In this document: positions 53,533 to 62,878 of the stretch, piece after piece
Layout of the letters: each line of letters opens with the position of its first letter
Numbering within the stretch: position 1 is the first letter of the stretch
Translations under genes and position numbers: made by a program
Source of the DNA: Clostridium sp.
Lineage (GTDB): Bacteria; Bacillota; Clostridia; Clostridiales; Clostridiaceae
Assembly: GCF_021372645.1 (NCBI RefSeq)
Contig: NZ_JAJFUC010000029.1
Location: 1-64,000, forward strand
Reading direction: 5' to 3'
DNA length: 64,000 nt
The notes under the pieces: generated by a model
The model's database searches: none
Seen by the model: only the letters and a program-made list of their open reading frames with translations
Told to the model about the DNA's origin: nothing

Positions 53533-54198
53533 ATGCTCGAATGTGTTTTAATAGATTTGAATGTTAATAAGAACACAAGTGTAAATGAACTTATAGAAAA
53601 GCATATGCCTTTTATAATAAAAAGTATTTCAGATGTTACAGGAAGGTATGTATCATGTGAAAATGATGAAGAGCTAAGTGTTGGTTTACTTGGATTTAAT
53701 GAGGCTATTGACAGATATGATAATGAGAAAGGCCACTTTTTATCTTTTGCAAAGCTTGTAATAGGAAGCAGAATAAAGAATTATTTAAAAGGTGAAAATA
53801 AACATCAACATTCATCACTTGAAGAATTATTGGACAAGGGCTTAGAAATTAAAGATGAATATTTAGAGCAAAAAGAAGATAATAGCATATTGGTAGAAGA
53901 AATAAATAGGCTAAAAACTGAAATAAGTTCATTTGGGTTTACTTTAGAAGATTTAGTAGATGAAGCTCCTAAACAGCAAGCAACGAGAAAAAATGCAATT
54001 AGTTTATCAGAAGAAATAAGTAAAGATGAAGAATGTACTTCTTTTATGTATGTCAAAAAAAGATTACCTATTAAAAGAATTGTTTTAAAATTCTCTATTA
54101 CAGAAAAGGTAATTAAAAGAAGCAAGAAATTTATAATTTCTGTGGTAATAATAATTGATAAAAATCTCAGTGCTTTAAAGAATTGGATAAGAAAGTAG
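53533..54198 (+). CDS. sigI: RNA polymerase sigma factor SigI
   Basis: A 221-residue sigma-70-like protein lacking the usual full region 1. The motif DEELSVGLLGFNEAIDRYDNEKGHFLSFAKLVIGSRIKNYL is region 2 of the SigI family. The C-terminal half (RLPIKRIVLKFSITEKVIKRSKKFIISVVIIID) is the SigI-type region that contacts RsgI. GGGAGC precedes the ATG. It pairs with the membrane anti-sigma gene that starts 9 bp after its stop. In Clostridium SigI factors respond to heat or extracellular polysaccharides. Confidence 0.92.
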   Translation: MLECVLIDLNVNKNTSVNELIEKHMPFIIKSISDVTGRYVSCENDEELSVGLLGFNEAIDRYDNEKGHFLSFAKLVIGSRIKNYLKGENKHQHSSLEELLDKGLEIKDEYLEQKEDNSILVEEINRLKTEISSFGFTLEDLVDEAPKQQATRKNAISLSEEISKDEECTSFMYVKKRLPIKRIVLKFSITEKVIKRSKKFIISVVIIIDKNLSALKNWIRK

Positions 54199-54207
54199 GT
54201 GATAATA

Positions 54208-55359
54208 ATGAATAAAGGTATGATAATGGAAGTAAAGAAGAATTATGCTATAGCTTTAAACGATGAAGGATTAATGGATAAAATAATATCTAAGCAAAAT
54301 ATGGAAGTTGGTCAAAAGATTTTCTATTTCGAAGATGATATTGTAAAGACAACTACGAATAAGGTTCATAGATATAATAATTTTATAAAATCATTTGGAT
54401 CAATTGCTGCATTATTTTTGCTAGTATTCACCTTCTTTAATACTATGAAATATGAACAAGCTTATGCCATTGTTAGTTTGGATATTAATCCTAGTATACA
54501 AATAGAGGCAGATAGTAATCAAAAGATCATAAAAGTTGAAGGTGTTAATATAGATGGTAAGAATATAGATTTTAGTGATATTAAAGATATTTCTCTTGAT
54601 GATGGAATAGAGAAAATAAAAGAAAAGTTGATAGAGAAAAATTATTTAGATACTAATAAGGAAGTACTAGTTGGTTTTGCATTTATAAAAAATGGAGATA
54701 ATAGTACTTATGAAGAAAATCTAAAAGTTGCTATTCAATCAACTTTTAAAACAGAAAAAGTAACTTATGTTAAAGGGGATAAAGAAGCCGTTGATGAAGC
54801 AAAGACAAAAGGCATAAGTTTAGGAAGATATGAAGCATCGCTTGTAGTAGATGAAGAAACAAAAAATAAAATAGATAAAGCACCAGTTAAGGATATTACT
54901 TCAAGTATAATAGACAAAAAAAATGTTGTTGAATGGCAAGCAGAGGTTGAAAAAGTCGCAGATGAAAAAGCAAAAACTAACGATGTGCCAGAAACAAATA
55001 TAAATTCTGAAGTGAAAACCGAAATTCCCGCAACAGAGAAGCCAAAAGTTAATGTTACAACTGAAAAGGCTGAATCTAATGTTAATAATACTGACACAAA
55101 AAAAGAGGAAGATAAAAATATTAAGCCAGAAAGTAATGGAATACTCGAAGTTGAACCAGATGTTCCACCAACACAAAGTGGAACAAATGAAGCTTCAACA
55201 TCAAATCCATCAAAGGAAAATAGTATTAATATAGCACCTGATAATGGAATTATTCAGAATAATACAACTTCAGGAAAGATTCAAGAAGATTCTAATAAAA
55301 CATTAAAAGAACCAGTAAAAACTGAAGAAGCTTTAGTGAATAAAGATACCAAACAGTAA
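54208..55359 (+). CDS. rsgI: anti-sigma factor RsgI
   Basis: A 383-residue membrane protein. ATG 54208 is preferred over GTG 54199 for its spacing to TAGGTG. Residues 1-55 are an RsgI_N domain (VKKNYAIALNDEGLMDKIISKQNMEVGQKIFYF) that binds SigI. One TM lies at about 62-82. A conserved extracellular domain (AYAIVSLDINPSIQIE...) follows, then a disordered tail of about 130 residues rich in Lys, Glu, Thr, Asn and Pro. It has no carbohydrate-binding module, unlike C. thermocellum RsgI proteins. The signal it senses is therefore unclear. Confidence 0.92.
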   Translation: MNKGMIMEVKKNYAIALNDEGLMDKIISKQNMEVGQKIFYFEDDIVKTTTNKVHRYNNFIKSFGSIAALFLLVFTFFNTMKYEQAYAIVSLDINPSIQIEADSNQKIIKVEGVNIDGKNIDFSDIKDISLDDGIEKIKEKLIEKNYLDTNKEVLVGFAFIKNGDNSTYEENLKVAIQSTFKTEKVTYVKGDKEAVDEAKTKGISLGRYEASLVVDEETKNKIDKAPVKDITSSIIDKKNVVEWQAEVEKVADEKAKTNDVPETNINSEVKTEIPATEKPKVNVTTEKAESNVNNTDTKKEEDKNIKPESNGILEVEPDVPPTQSGTNEASTSNPSKENSINIAPDNGIIQNNTTSGKIQEDSNKTLKEPVKTEEALVNKDTKQ

Positions 55360-55380
55360 AATGTTTTTTTAAAATTATAA

Positions 55381-55420
55381 AAAATAGGTTTATCTATAAA
55401 AAAAGGATAAGCCTATTTTT
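55381..55420 (+). terminator. rho-independent terminator
   Basis: AAAATAGGTTTATC pairs with GATAAGCCTATTTTT after rsgI. Confidence 0.8.
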
Positions 55421-55537
55421 AATTTATAAATATATTATCTAAGATATATTTATAAAATGAAAATCTTAGTCGTGAAAATATAAAGTTTCAAAATAAAAAA
55501 TAAGGACTATAATAATAATTTATAGTATACTTACTAA

Positions 55538-55596
55538 TAAGACATATTCAAAAAATAGCATGCCGGTAGGCTAGTCTATTTTATGTCATATGCTTA
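55538..55596. repeat. dispersed palindromic intergenic repeat, copy C
   Basis: It begins AAGACATATTCAAAAAATAG and ends TTATGTCATATGCTTA. The inner GCCGGTAGGCTAGTCTATT aligns with copies A and B but is more diverged. Confidence 0.6.
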
Positions 55597-55631
55597 AGTA
55601 TTATTAATAAAAATTTGGGGAGAATTAAAAA

Positions 55632-57413
55632 ATGATAAAAGAATATTTAAAAAATAATGTGATAATAAGTGATGGGGCAATGGGGACATATTATTCAGAA
55701 TTAACAGGAAATGATGTATCTTATTGTGAATTTGGTAATTTAAATGATAAAGAAACTATAAAGAAAATACATACTGAGTACATTAATGCAGGGGCTAAGT
55801 TAATTAGAACGAACACTTTTTCAGCTAATATATATGATCTTGGAGTGTCTAAAGAAAGATTAAGTGATATAATTAAATCAGGAATAAATATAGCAAAAGA
55901 AGCTACAAAAAACACATCTGTTTTTATAGGAGCGAGTATTGGTCCTATAAAAGAACTTAATTTAGAAGAAGCACATAAGGATATTTTAGATCAATATAAA
56001 TTTATAGTAGATTGTTTTTTGGAACATAAAATTGATATTTTTGTATTCGAGACGTTCAGTAATTACAATTATTTAAAAGAAATATCTGAATACATAAAAA
56101 GTAAAGATTCAGATAGTTTTATATTGACTCAGTTTGCAGTTAAACCAGATGGATTTACAAGAGATGGATTAAGTGTATCTAAATTAGTTGAAGTAGTTAA
56201 AAATGTGAAAGAAATAGATGCATATGGATTTAATTGTGGTTCAGGACCCAATTATATATCTGAAATAATAAAAAAGATTAATATAGGGAATGATATTGTT
56301 TCAGCACTTCCAAATGCAGGATATCCAGAAATAATTCACGAAAGAACAATTTATCCTAATAATCCAATATATTTTGCAAAAAAAGTTAATGAAATTAAAT
56401 GTCTTGGAGCTTCAATAGTTGGTGGATGTTGTGGAACAAATCCTAATTATATTAAACAATTAGCTTCTTTGATTGATGAAAACTCTAAAATAGTTAATAC
56501 TATTATTAAACAAGAAAAAAAAGCTAAGTATTATGATAAAAAGATAGAAAATACTTTTAAAGATAAATTAGATAATAATGAATTTGTAGTTGCAATAGAA
56601 TTATCTGCGCCTATAGATACAGACATATCAAAGCTTATTACTGGAGCTAAAATATGCAAAGAAAATAATATTGATTTGGTTACAGTACCTGATTCACCAA
56701 TGTCTAAAGTAAGAGCTGATTCAACTATTATAGCGTCTAAAATAAAAAGGGAAATAGGTATTGAAGTTATGCCTCATATTTGTTGTAGAGATAAAAATAC
56801 AAATGCTATAAGATCAAGTTTGATAGGTTCGCATATTGAGGGTATACGAAATATACTTGCAATCACTGGAGATCCTATATCGGATGCTAGTAAGGTTGAA
56901 ACAAAGAGTGTATTTAACTTAAATTCATTTAGATTGATGGAACTAATAGAAGATATGAATGCAGAATTTTTTAAAGAAGATAATATTTTTATAGGTGGTG
57001 CCTTAAATTTAAATGTTTTAAACAAGGAAGTAGAATTTAATCGTATGCTAAAAAAAATAGACAAAGGTGCAAAATTCTTTTTAACACAACCTGTATATGA
57101 TGACGAAGCTATAGAATTTTTAAAGAGGATTAAGGAAAGAACAAATATAAAAATTTTAGCTGGATTACTACCAGTTGTCAGTTATAGAAATGCATTATTT
57201 TTAAATAATGAGCTTCCAGGAGTTACAATACCGGAGAAATACGTAAAAATGTTTTCAGAGAATATGAGCAAAGAAGAATCACAGGAAATTGGTGTGAAAA
57301 TCACTGTAGAAATTGGGAAAAAATTAAAAGGTATTTGTGATGGATTATATTTCATAACTCCATTTAATAGAGTTAATATGTTAATTGAAATAATAAAACA
57401 AATTAAGGCTTAA
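55632..57413 (+). CDS. bifunctional homocysteine S-methyltransferase / methylenetetrahydrofolate reductase
   Basis: A 593-residue protein. The N-terminal half (about 1-285) is a homocysteine-binding domain with zinc ligands (GFNCGSGP and GGCCGTNP) and the DGAMGTYYSEL start. The C-terminal half (about 310-593) is an MTHFR barrel (AIELSAPIDTDISKL, HICCRDKN, LAITGDPIS, FLTQPVYD). It would make methyl-THF and pass the methyl to homocysteine, forming methionine, like B. subtilis YitJ. GGGGAG precedes the ATG. There is no S-box riboswitch upstream. Confidence 0.92.
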   Translation: MIKEYLKNNVIISDGAMGTYYSELTGNDVSYCEFGNLNDKETIKKIHTEYINAGAKLIRTNTFSANIYDLGVSKERLSDIIKSGINIAKEATKNTSVFIGASIGPIKELNLEEAHKDILDQYKFIVDCFLEHKIDIFVFETFSNYNYLKEISEYIKSKDSDSFILTQFAVKPDGFTRDGLSVSKLVEVVKNVKEIDAYGFNCGSGPNYISEIIKKINIGNDIVSALPNAGYPEIIHERTIYPNNPIYFAKKVNEIKCLGASIVGGCCGTNPNYIKQLASLIDENSKIVNTIIKQEKKAKYYDKKIENTFKDKLDNNEFVVAIELSAPIDTDISKLITGAKICKENNIDLVTVPDSPMSKVRADSTIIASKIKREIGIEVMPHICCRDKNTNAIRSSLIGSHIEGIRNILAITGDPISDASKVETKSVFNLNSFRLMELIEDMNAEFFKEDNIFIGGALNLNVLNKEVEFNRMLKKIDKGAKFFLTQPVYDDEAIEFLKRIKERTNIKILAGLLPVVSYRNALFLNNELPGVTIPEKYVKMFSENMSKEESQEIGVKITVEIGKKLKGICDGLYFITPFNRVNMLIEIIKQIKA

Positions 57414-57466
57414 TATTATTTTATATAATAATTAATTACTAATAATTTAAAGACCGGAGGGGTTTT

Positions 57467-58018
57467 ATGAGAATAGGTCTTATAAGGCATTTTAAAGTTA
57501 ATTGTCATAAAAATTTATTTATGACATCAAAGCAATTTAAAGAATGGGAAGAAGATTATAATAAAAGTGATGTTCTTATAAAAAATGTAGAGCTTTTGGG
57601 CATAAAATGGGATAAATGTTATTCTAGCACGCTCATAAGAGCAATAATAACAGCACAGCATGTATATAAAGAAAGTATAGTTAAGAATGATTTAATTAGA
57701 GAAACTATAATCGATCCTATATTTAAAAGTAATTTTAAGCTTCCATATTGGTTCTGGGCAGTTAGCGGAAGACTTGCTTGGTATTTTAATCATAAATCTC
57801 AAGAAGAAAATAAAACTATAACTAGAGATAAAGCTAGAAAATTTGTTGATGTACTTCAAGATGAAGCAAAAATAGATGGTTCAGAAAATATATTAATAAT
57901 TACCCATGGATTTTTTATGTATAGTCTTCAAAAAGAACTTAAGAAAAGAGGATTTATAGGAAAATTGACAATTAGTCCTAAAAATGGAGTTTTACATTTA
58001 TATAAAAAAGAAGAATAA
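57467..58018 (+). CDS. histidine phosphatase-family protein
   Basis: A 183-residue phosphoglycerate-mutase-like protein. The first catalytic motif is LIRHFKVN (RHF in place of the usual RHG), Arg follows in SSTLIRAIITAQ and the second catalytic His is in ITHGFFMYSL. A family of small-molecule phosphatases is likely. The substrate is unknown. CGGAGGGG precedes the ATG. It follows the MTHFR gene by 53 bp and may be cotranscribed. Confidence 0.85.
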   Translation: MRIGLIRHFKVNCHKNLFMTSKQFKEWEEDYNKSDVLIKNVELLGIKWDKCYSSTLIRAIITAQHVYKESIVKNDLIRETIIDPIFKSNFKLPYWFWAVSGRLAWYFNHKSQEENKTITRDKARKFVDVLQDEAKIDGSENILIITHGFFMYSLQKELKKRGFIGKLTISPKNGVLHLYKKEE

Positions 58019-58049
58019 TGATATAATTATCAAATATATAAATTCTTAA

Positions 58050-58071
58050 TAAGGCATATTTAAAAAATAAT
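58050..58071. repeat. partial copy of the dispersed repeat end
   Basis: TAAGGCATATTTAAAAAATAAT resembles the left end of copies A-C. It lacks the right half. Confidence 0.4.
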
Positions 58072-58077
58072 ATAAAT

Positions 58078-58165
58078 GACTGTCTTAAAATTGTTGATTT
58101 AAATTAAATTTTCTGAAAAAATTATTTAAATTTTATAAATTGAAATTTTGAGACAATCTTTTTAT
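58078..58165 (+). terminator. terminator with long loop
   Basis: GACTGTCTTAAAATT pairs with AATTTTGAGACAATC, with a roughly 55-nt AT-rich loop, followed by TTTTTATTTTG. Confidence 0.6.
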
Positions 58166-58179
58166 TTTGAATATATAAT

Positions 58180-58590
58180 ATATATCAGAAAATTCAATAT
58201 GTATCTTACCACCATGTAATTCAACTAATGATTTACTAAAGATAATCAAATACCATTTCCTTCTGCATTACGTGAAAGTGATTTATTTATTTGATAAAAG
58301 CTTTGAAAAATATTATCTAGGTGCTTTTCGTCAATTCCTATTCCTGTATCCTTTACGGATATTTCAACAGTTTCATCTTTATCAAGCATGTTTATAAACC
58401 TTTCACCGCCTGAATTTGTGAACTTTATTGAATTTGATAAATTAAATAATAAGATTTCTTCCGATTTTATCTCATCTGTAACATCCTGTACAATCATTAC
58501 TGCTGAAATAAAACCACTTTTACTATCGTAGATAGGACTTCCACTTACGTTAAAATGAAATGTTCCATCTGGTCTGTTACATTATCTATA
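58180..58590 (-). pseudogene. PAS-histidine kinase relic
   Basis: On the minus strand the sequence reads a PAS end (FHFNVSGSPIYDSKSGFI then MIVQDVTDEI), then jumps to an HATPase N-box (LLFNLSNSIKFTNSGG), G1 (DTGIGIDEKHLDNIFQSFYQ) and EGNGI. After a frameshift near 58246 it continues IIFSKSLVELHGGKIHIEF. The HisKA region between PAS and N-box is deleted. No start or ribosome site remains. It is a decayed sensor kinase with no response regulator nearby. Confidence 0.8.
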
Positions 58591-58929
58591 ATTCAAGCAA
58601 TATATTTTATTTTTTCATTTAGAAATTTTAGTAGTTTATACATTATACCTATAAATGAGCAAATTCGATAACATTTATTTACATGTTAAGTAAAATCAAC
58701 GGGTTAGGCATTGGCTATAATAAGTAAAATTCAAATTAAAAAGATTTAAACACTTTATAAATAAGCTCTAGACAGTTCACAAACGGTCATAAAAAATAAT
58801 AATCAAGCATTATAAAGTCTAAAACAATAAAAAACATTAAAAAAGTTGAAAACCATTGAATTAATTTAAAAGAAAATGATTGATTTTTTTAGATGTATAA
58901 GTTATGATAATATCATAGGAGTGATGATA
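58591..58929. other. AT-rich stretch upstream of fruR
   Basis: 339 bp without a gene. The fruR promoter should lie here. I see no clear operator. A long frame reaches back from fruR to 58876 but lacks a ribosome site. Confidence 0.5.
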
Positions 58930-59685
58930 ATGTTTACAGAAGAAAGATTTAATATCATTCTTCAAGAAGTGAAGAAAAAAGGAATAGTATCAGTTACTGA
59001 CTTAGTTAAAATGTTAGATACTTCAGAATCTACAATTAGAAGAGATTTAAATTCACTTGATAAGGAAGGACTTTTAAAGAAAATTCATGGAGGTGCAATT
59101 TCAATTGGCGAAAGTTCATCTAAACATGACTATAAAGTTGATGTTAGACAATCTTTAAATGTAGAGGAAAAATATGAGCTAGCAAAACACGCAGCTTCAT
59201 TAATTGAAGATGGAGATGCAATCTATATAGATGCAGGCACAACTACTCAGCTTTTAATAGATTTCATAAAAGCGGAAGATATAACAGTTGTAACAAATGG
59301 AATAGTTCATGCTAAAAAACTCTTAGAAAAAGGTTTTAGAACTTTTATCTTGGGTGGAGAAATCAAAACTTCTACTGAAGCAATTATTGGAAGTAATACA
59401 GTTGAAGAGCTTAAAAAATACAATTTTTCAAAAGGTTTTTTTGGAGTTAATGGTGTAAGCAACAAAAGTGGATATACAACTCCAGAAGTAAATGAAGCTA
59501 TGGTTAAAGCTCAAGCAATTAAAATGTGCAAACAATCATTTATTTTAGCGGATGGATCAAAATTAGAAAAAGTTAGTTTTGCAAGTTTTGGAGCAATATC
59601 AGATTCAACATTAATAACAACTAAAATAAATGATAATAATATTAGTTATGATACTAATATAATAGAGGTGATAAAAAATGATTAA
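58930..59685 (+). CDS. fruR: DeoR-family regulator of the fructose operon
   Basis: A 251-residue protein. ATG 58930 is chosen because AGGAGTG lies 7 bp upstream. The N-terminal HTH is of DeoR type (VSVTDLVKMLDTSESTIRRDLNSLDKEGLLKKIHGGAI). The C-terminal sugar-phosphate-sensing domain has DAGTTTQLL, NGIVHAKKLL, FILGGEIK and ADGSKLEKVSFASFG. It probably represses fruK-fruA and is released by fructose 1-phosphate. It overlaps fruK by 8 bp. Confidence 0.93.
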   Translation: MFTEERFNIILQEVKKKGIVSVTDLVKMLDTSESTIRRDLNSLDKEGLLKKIHGGAISIGESSSKHDYKVDVRQSLNVEEKYELAKHAASLIEDGDAIYIDAGTTTQLLIDFIKAEDITVVTNGIVHAKKLLEKGFRTFILGGEIKTSTEAIIGSNTVEELKKYNFSKGFFGVNGVSNKSGYTTPEVNEAMVKAQAIKMCKQSFILADGSKLEKVSFASFGAISDSTLITTKINDNNISYDTNIIEVIKND

Positions 59686-60580
59686 TACAATAACTCTTAA
59701 TCCTTCTTTAGATTATATTGTTAAGGTTGATTCTTTTAAAGTTGATTCTTTAAATAGAATTGACGAAGAAAGAATTTACGCAGGTGGTAAAGGTATAAAT
59801 GTCTCTATAGTTCTTAAAAACTTAGGTATAGAAAATACAGCGCTCGGATATGTTGCTGGATTTACTGGTGATGAAATATTAAGACAAATTGAAAGTCATG
59901 GAGTAAATTGTGATTTCATAAAATTAGAAAATGGATTTTCTAGAATAAATGTAAAGCTTAAAAGTGATGGAGAAACAGAAATTAATGGTTCGGGTCCTGA
60001 AATTACAGAAGATGATTTGAAAATATTATATGAAAAGATTTCTCATTTAACTAAAGGCGATTATTTAATATTATCAGGAAGTATACCAGGAAGCGTGCCA
60101 GATGATATCTATGAAAATATTATGAATAGTTTATTAGACAAAGGTGTGGAATTTATAGTTGATGCAACTAAAGAATTGTTATTAAAAGTACTTAAATACA
60201 AGCCATTTTTAATAAAGCCCAATCATCATGAACTTGCAGAAATGTTCAATGTTGAATTAAGAGATGATGAAGACATAATTAAATATGGTAAAAAGCTTCA
60301 AGAGATGGGAGCAAAAAATGTTCTTATTTCAATGGCCGGGGATGGAGCTATTCTCTTACCTGAAGATGGTGAAGCTATAAAAAGAGACGTTCCAAAAGGC
60401 ATTCTTAAAAATTCAGTTGGTGCTGGAGATTCAATGGTAGCTGGTTTCTTATGTGGATATCTTAAAAATAAAGACATAGATGAAGCATTCAAGATGGGAA
60501 TTGCAACTGGTAGTGCAAGTGCATTTTCGGAAGAACTTGCAACAGAAGAAAACGTATATCATTTATTAAAACAATTTTAA
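59678..60580 (+). CDS. fruK: 1-phosphofructokinase FruK
   Basis: A 300-residue PfkB-family kinase with LNPSLDYIV at the start, GGKGINVS near residue 37 and the catalytic GAGDSMVAGF block (about 247-256). It phosphorylates fructose 1-phosphate to fructose 1,6-bisphosphate. The AGAGGTGAT ribosome site lies inside the end of fruR, and the 8-bp overlap couples them. FruA, which supplies fructose 1-phosphate, follows 115 bp later. Confidence 0.96.
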   Translation: MINTITLNPSLDYIVKVDSFKVDSLNRIDEERIYAGGKGINVSIVLKNLGIENTALGYVAGFTGDEILRQIESHGVNCDFIKLENGFSRINVKLKSDGETEINGSGPEITEDDLKILYEKISHLTKGDYLILSGSIPGSVPDDIYENIMNSLLDKGVEFIVDATKELLLKVLKYKPFLIKPNHHELAEMFNVELRDDEDIIKYGKKLQEMGAKNVLISMAGDGAILLPEDGEAIKRDVPKGILKNSVGAGDSMVAGFLCGYLKNKDIDEAFKMGIATGSASAFSEELATEENVYHLLKQF

Positions 60581-60695
60581 ATAAGGATTTGTTAAAGTAA
60601 ATTTAATAAATGATTAATTGTTGAAAAGATAATATTATTATTTCAATATAAATTATAAATAAGTTATATTTTTTTATTTTTAAGGAGGGTCAAAA

Positions 60696-62627
60696 ATGAG
60701 AATTGTAGATTTATTGCACAAACAAGGTATAAATTTAAATTTTAATCCTAATACAAAAGAACAATGCATTAATGAATTAGTTGACTTGATGGATAAGACA
60801 GGGAACTTAAATAATAAAGAAGAATATAAAAAGGCAATATTAGCTAGAGAAGAATTAAGCACAACAGGTATTGGTGAAGGGATAGCAATTCCACACGGAA
60901 AAACTAATGCAGTTAAAAATGCATCACTTGCAGCAGCAATTAGCAAAAATGGTGTTGATTATGATTCATTAGATGGTGCACCTGCACAACTTTTCTTTAT
61001 GATTGCAGTGCCAGATAATAGTGATAATTTACATCTAGAGGTTTTAGCAAGATTATCTACTATATTAATGGATGAAAAGTTTAGAACCAGTTTAATTAAT
61101 TGTTCTGATAAAGATGAATTTTTAAAATTAATAGACAAAAAGGAAATTGAAAAGTTCCCAGAAGAAGTTAAGGGGGACGTTCAAATGAGTAATAATGGTT
61201 ACAAAGTCTTAGCTGTTACTGCTTGTCCTACTGGAATTGCACACACTTATATGGCAGCAGAAAGTCTTGAAAGCAAAGCTAAAGAATTAGGGGTTTCAAT
61301 AAAAGTTGAAACTAATGGTTCTGGAGGAGCTAAAAATGTTTTAACTATGGAGGAAATTAAAAATGCTGACTGTATAATCATAGCAGCTGATAAAAATGTT
61401 GAAATGGATAGATTTGATGGAAAGAGAGTTATTAAGACTAAGGTTGCTAATGGAATACATAAAGCAACTCAATTAATTGAAGAAGCAACTAGTGGAAAAG
61501 CTCCTATTTATTATCATGAAGGTGGTACTGAAGAAAGTTCAGATATAGAAAGTGAAGGAGTAGGTCATCAAATTTACAAACATCTTATGAATGGTGTATC
61601 TCATATGTTACCATTTGTTGTAGGTGGAGGTATACTTATAGCATTAGCATTCCTTTTCGATACATTTAATCCGACAAATCCTTCAGGATTTGGTTCAGGT
61701 ACACCGCTAGCAGCGTTTTGTATGAATATTGGAGGTACTGCATTTGGATTTATGTTACCAGTTCTTGCAGGTTATATTGCAATGAGTATTGCAGATAGAC
61801 CAGGTCTTGCAGTAGGTTTTGTTGCTGGAGCTATAGCTAAGGCAGGAGTTACTTATGCAAGCTGTTTTGATTCTAAGATACCAGTAGTTAGTGGTGGGTT
61901 CTTAGGCGCATTATTTGCAGGTTTCGTTGCAGGTTATGTAGTTTTAGGTTTAAAGAAAGCATGTAAAGCATTGCCAGATAGTTTAGAAGGAGTAAAACCA
62001 ATGTTGATTTATCCATTACTTGGAATATTAATAACAGGTATTATAATGGTAATGGTTAATCCATTCTTTGGAGGATTAAATACTGGTCTTTCAGGTGCTC
62101 TTAATTCAATGGGAGGAACTAGTAAGATTCTTCTTGGAATAGTTGTTGCTGGTATGATGGCAATAGATATGGGTGGTCCATTCAATAAGGCTGCTTACGT
62201 ATTTGGTACAGCATCACTTGCTACTGGAACTGATAGTGGTTTTGCAATAATGTCAGCAGTAATGGCTGGTGGTATGGTTCCGCCACTTGCAATTGCATTA
62301 TGTACAACATTCTTTAGGAATAGATTTACTGAAAATGATAGAAAAGCAGGTATAACTAATTATATAATGGGATTATCATTCATAACTGAAGGTGCAATAC
62401 CTTTTGCAGCGGCAGATCCAATAAGAGTATTACCATCTTGTATAATTGGTTCAGCAGTAGCTGGAGCACTTTCAATGGCATTTGGATGTGCATTAAGAGC
62501 ACCTCATGGTGGAATATTCGTTATTGCAATTGTAAGTAATCCACTTGCATATCTTGGAGCTATAGTTGTTGGATCTATAGTTGGTGCCATAATATTAGGT
62601 ATGTTAAAGAAGCCAATACAAGAATAA
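60696..62627 (+). CDS. fruA: fructose PTS transporter FruA (EIIABC)
   Basis: A 643-residue fused PTS protein with AAGGAGG before the ATG. EIIA (about 1-148) has the active His in IAIPHGKTN. EIIB (about 170-265) has its phospho-Cys in AVTACPTGIAHTYMAAE. The EIIC membrane domain (about 285-640) has eight or more TM helices, with GGPFNKAAYVFG and EGAIPFAAADP. It imports fructose and phosphorylates it at C1. It is the last gene of fruRKA. Confidence 0.96.
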   Translation: MRIVDLLHKQGINLNFNPNTKEQCINELVDLMDKTGNLNNKEEYKKAILAREELSTTGIGEGIAIPHGKTNAVKNASLAAAISKNGVDYDSLDGAPAQLFFMIAVPDNSDNLHLEVLARLSTILMDEKFRTSLINCSDKDEFLKLIDKKEIEKFPEEVKGDVQMSNNGYKVLAVTACPTGIAHTYMAAESLESKAKELGVSIKVETNGSGGAKNVLTMEEIKNADCIIIAADKNVEMDRFDGKRVIKTKVANGIHKATQLIEEATSGKAPIYYHEGGTEESSDIESEGVGHQIYKHLMNGVSHMLPFVVGGGILIALAFLFDTFNPTNPSGFGSGTPLAAFCMNIGGTAFGFMLPVLAGYIAMSIADRPGLAVGFVAGAIAKAGVTYASCFDSKIPVVSGGFLGALFAGFVAGYVVLGLKKACKALPDSLEGVKPMLIYPLLGILITGIIMVMVNPFFGGLNTGLSGALNSMGGTSKILLGIVVAGMMAIDMGGPFNKAAYVFGTASLATGTDSGFAIMSAVMAGGMVPPLAIALCTTFFRNRFTENDRKAGITNYIMGLSFITEGAIPFAAADPIRVLPSCIIGSAVAGALSMAFGCALRAPHGGIFVIAIVSNPLAYLGAIVVGSIVGAIILGMLKKPIQE

Positions 62628-62661
62628 TATTTAATATGTTTTAAATAGAATATAAATAAAG

Positions 62662-62708
62662 AGGTACCTTTAAATGATTTCAAGTCATTTGAAGGTACCT
62701 TTTTATTT
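62662..62708 (+). terminator. rho-independent terminator
   Basis: A 16-nt arm at 62662-62677 pairs with 62685-62700 (AGGTACCTT/AAGGTACCT core), followed by TTTTTATTTAT. Confidence 0.88.
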
Positions 62709-62740
62709 ATTTCTATAGTATGGTTTAATCATTTTTATTA

Positions 62741-62878
62741 TTATTTTATTATTTTCAATTCGTTAGATATTTCAGTTTCGATTTCTTTCATGTACTCATG
62801 TATCTGCCTAGTTTTCATAGAGTTTGAAGCTATATTTATACCTATAAAAGCCAAAAATACTAAACTTAATATAACCAT
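62741..62878 (-). CDS. 45-residue single-pass membrane micro-protein
   Basis: A minus-strand ORF starting at 62878 behind GTGAGGTG. It encodes an N-terminal membrane helix (MVILSLVFLAFIGINIA) and a charged tail (RQIHEYMKEIETEIS). Clean start, ribosome site and stop suggest a real small gene. The family is not recognised. It is convergent with fruA. Confidence 0.6.
   Translation of the reverse strand: MVILSLVFLAFIGINIASNSMKTRQIHEYMKEIETEISNELKIIK

Noticed and set aside
55420-55632. Possible S-box riboswitch before the homocysteine methyltransferase/MTHFR gene
   Set aside because: None of the conserved SAM-I blocks are present. The stretch holds only a dispersed repeat and AT-rich DNA.
21577-58071. 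Spaced repeats considered as a CRISPR array
   Set aside because: The copies are tens of kb apart, palindromic and divergent, with no spacers and no cas genes.
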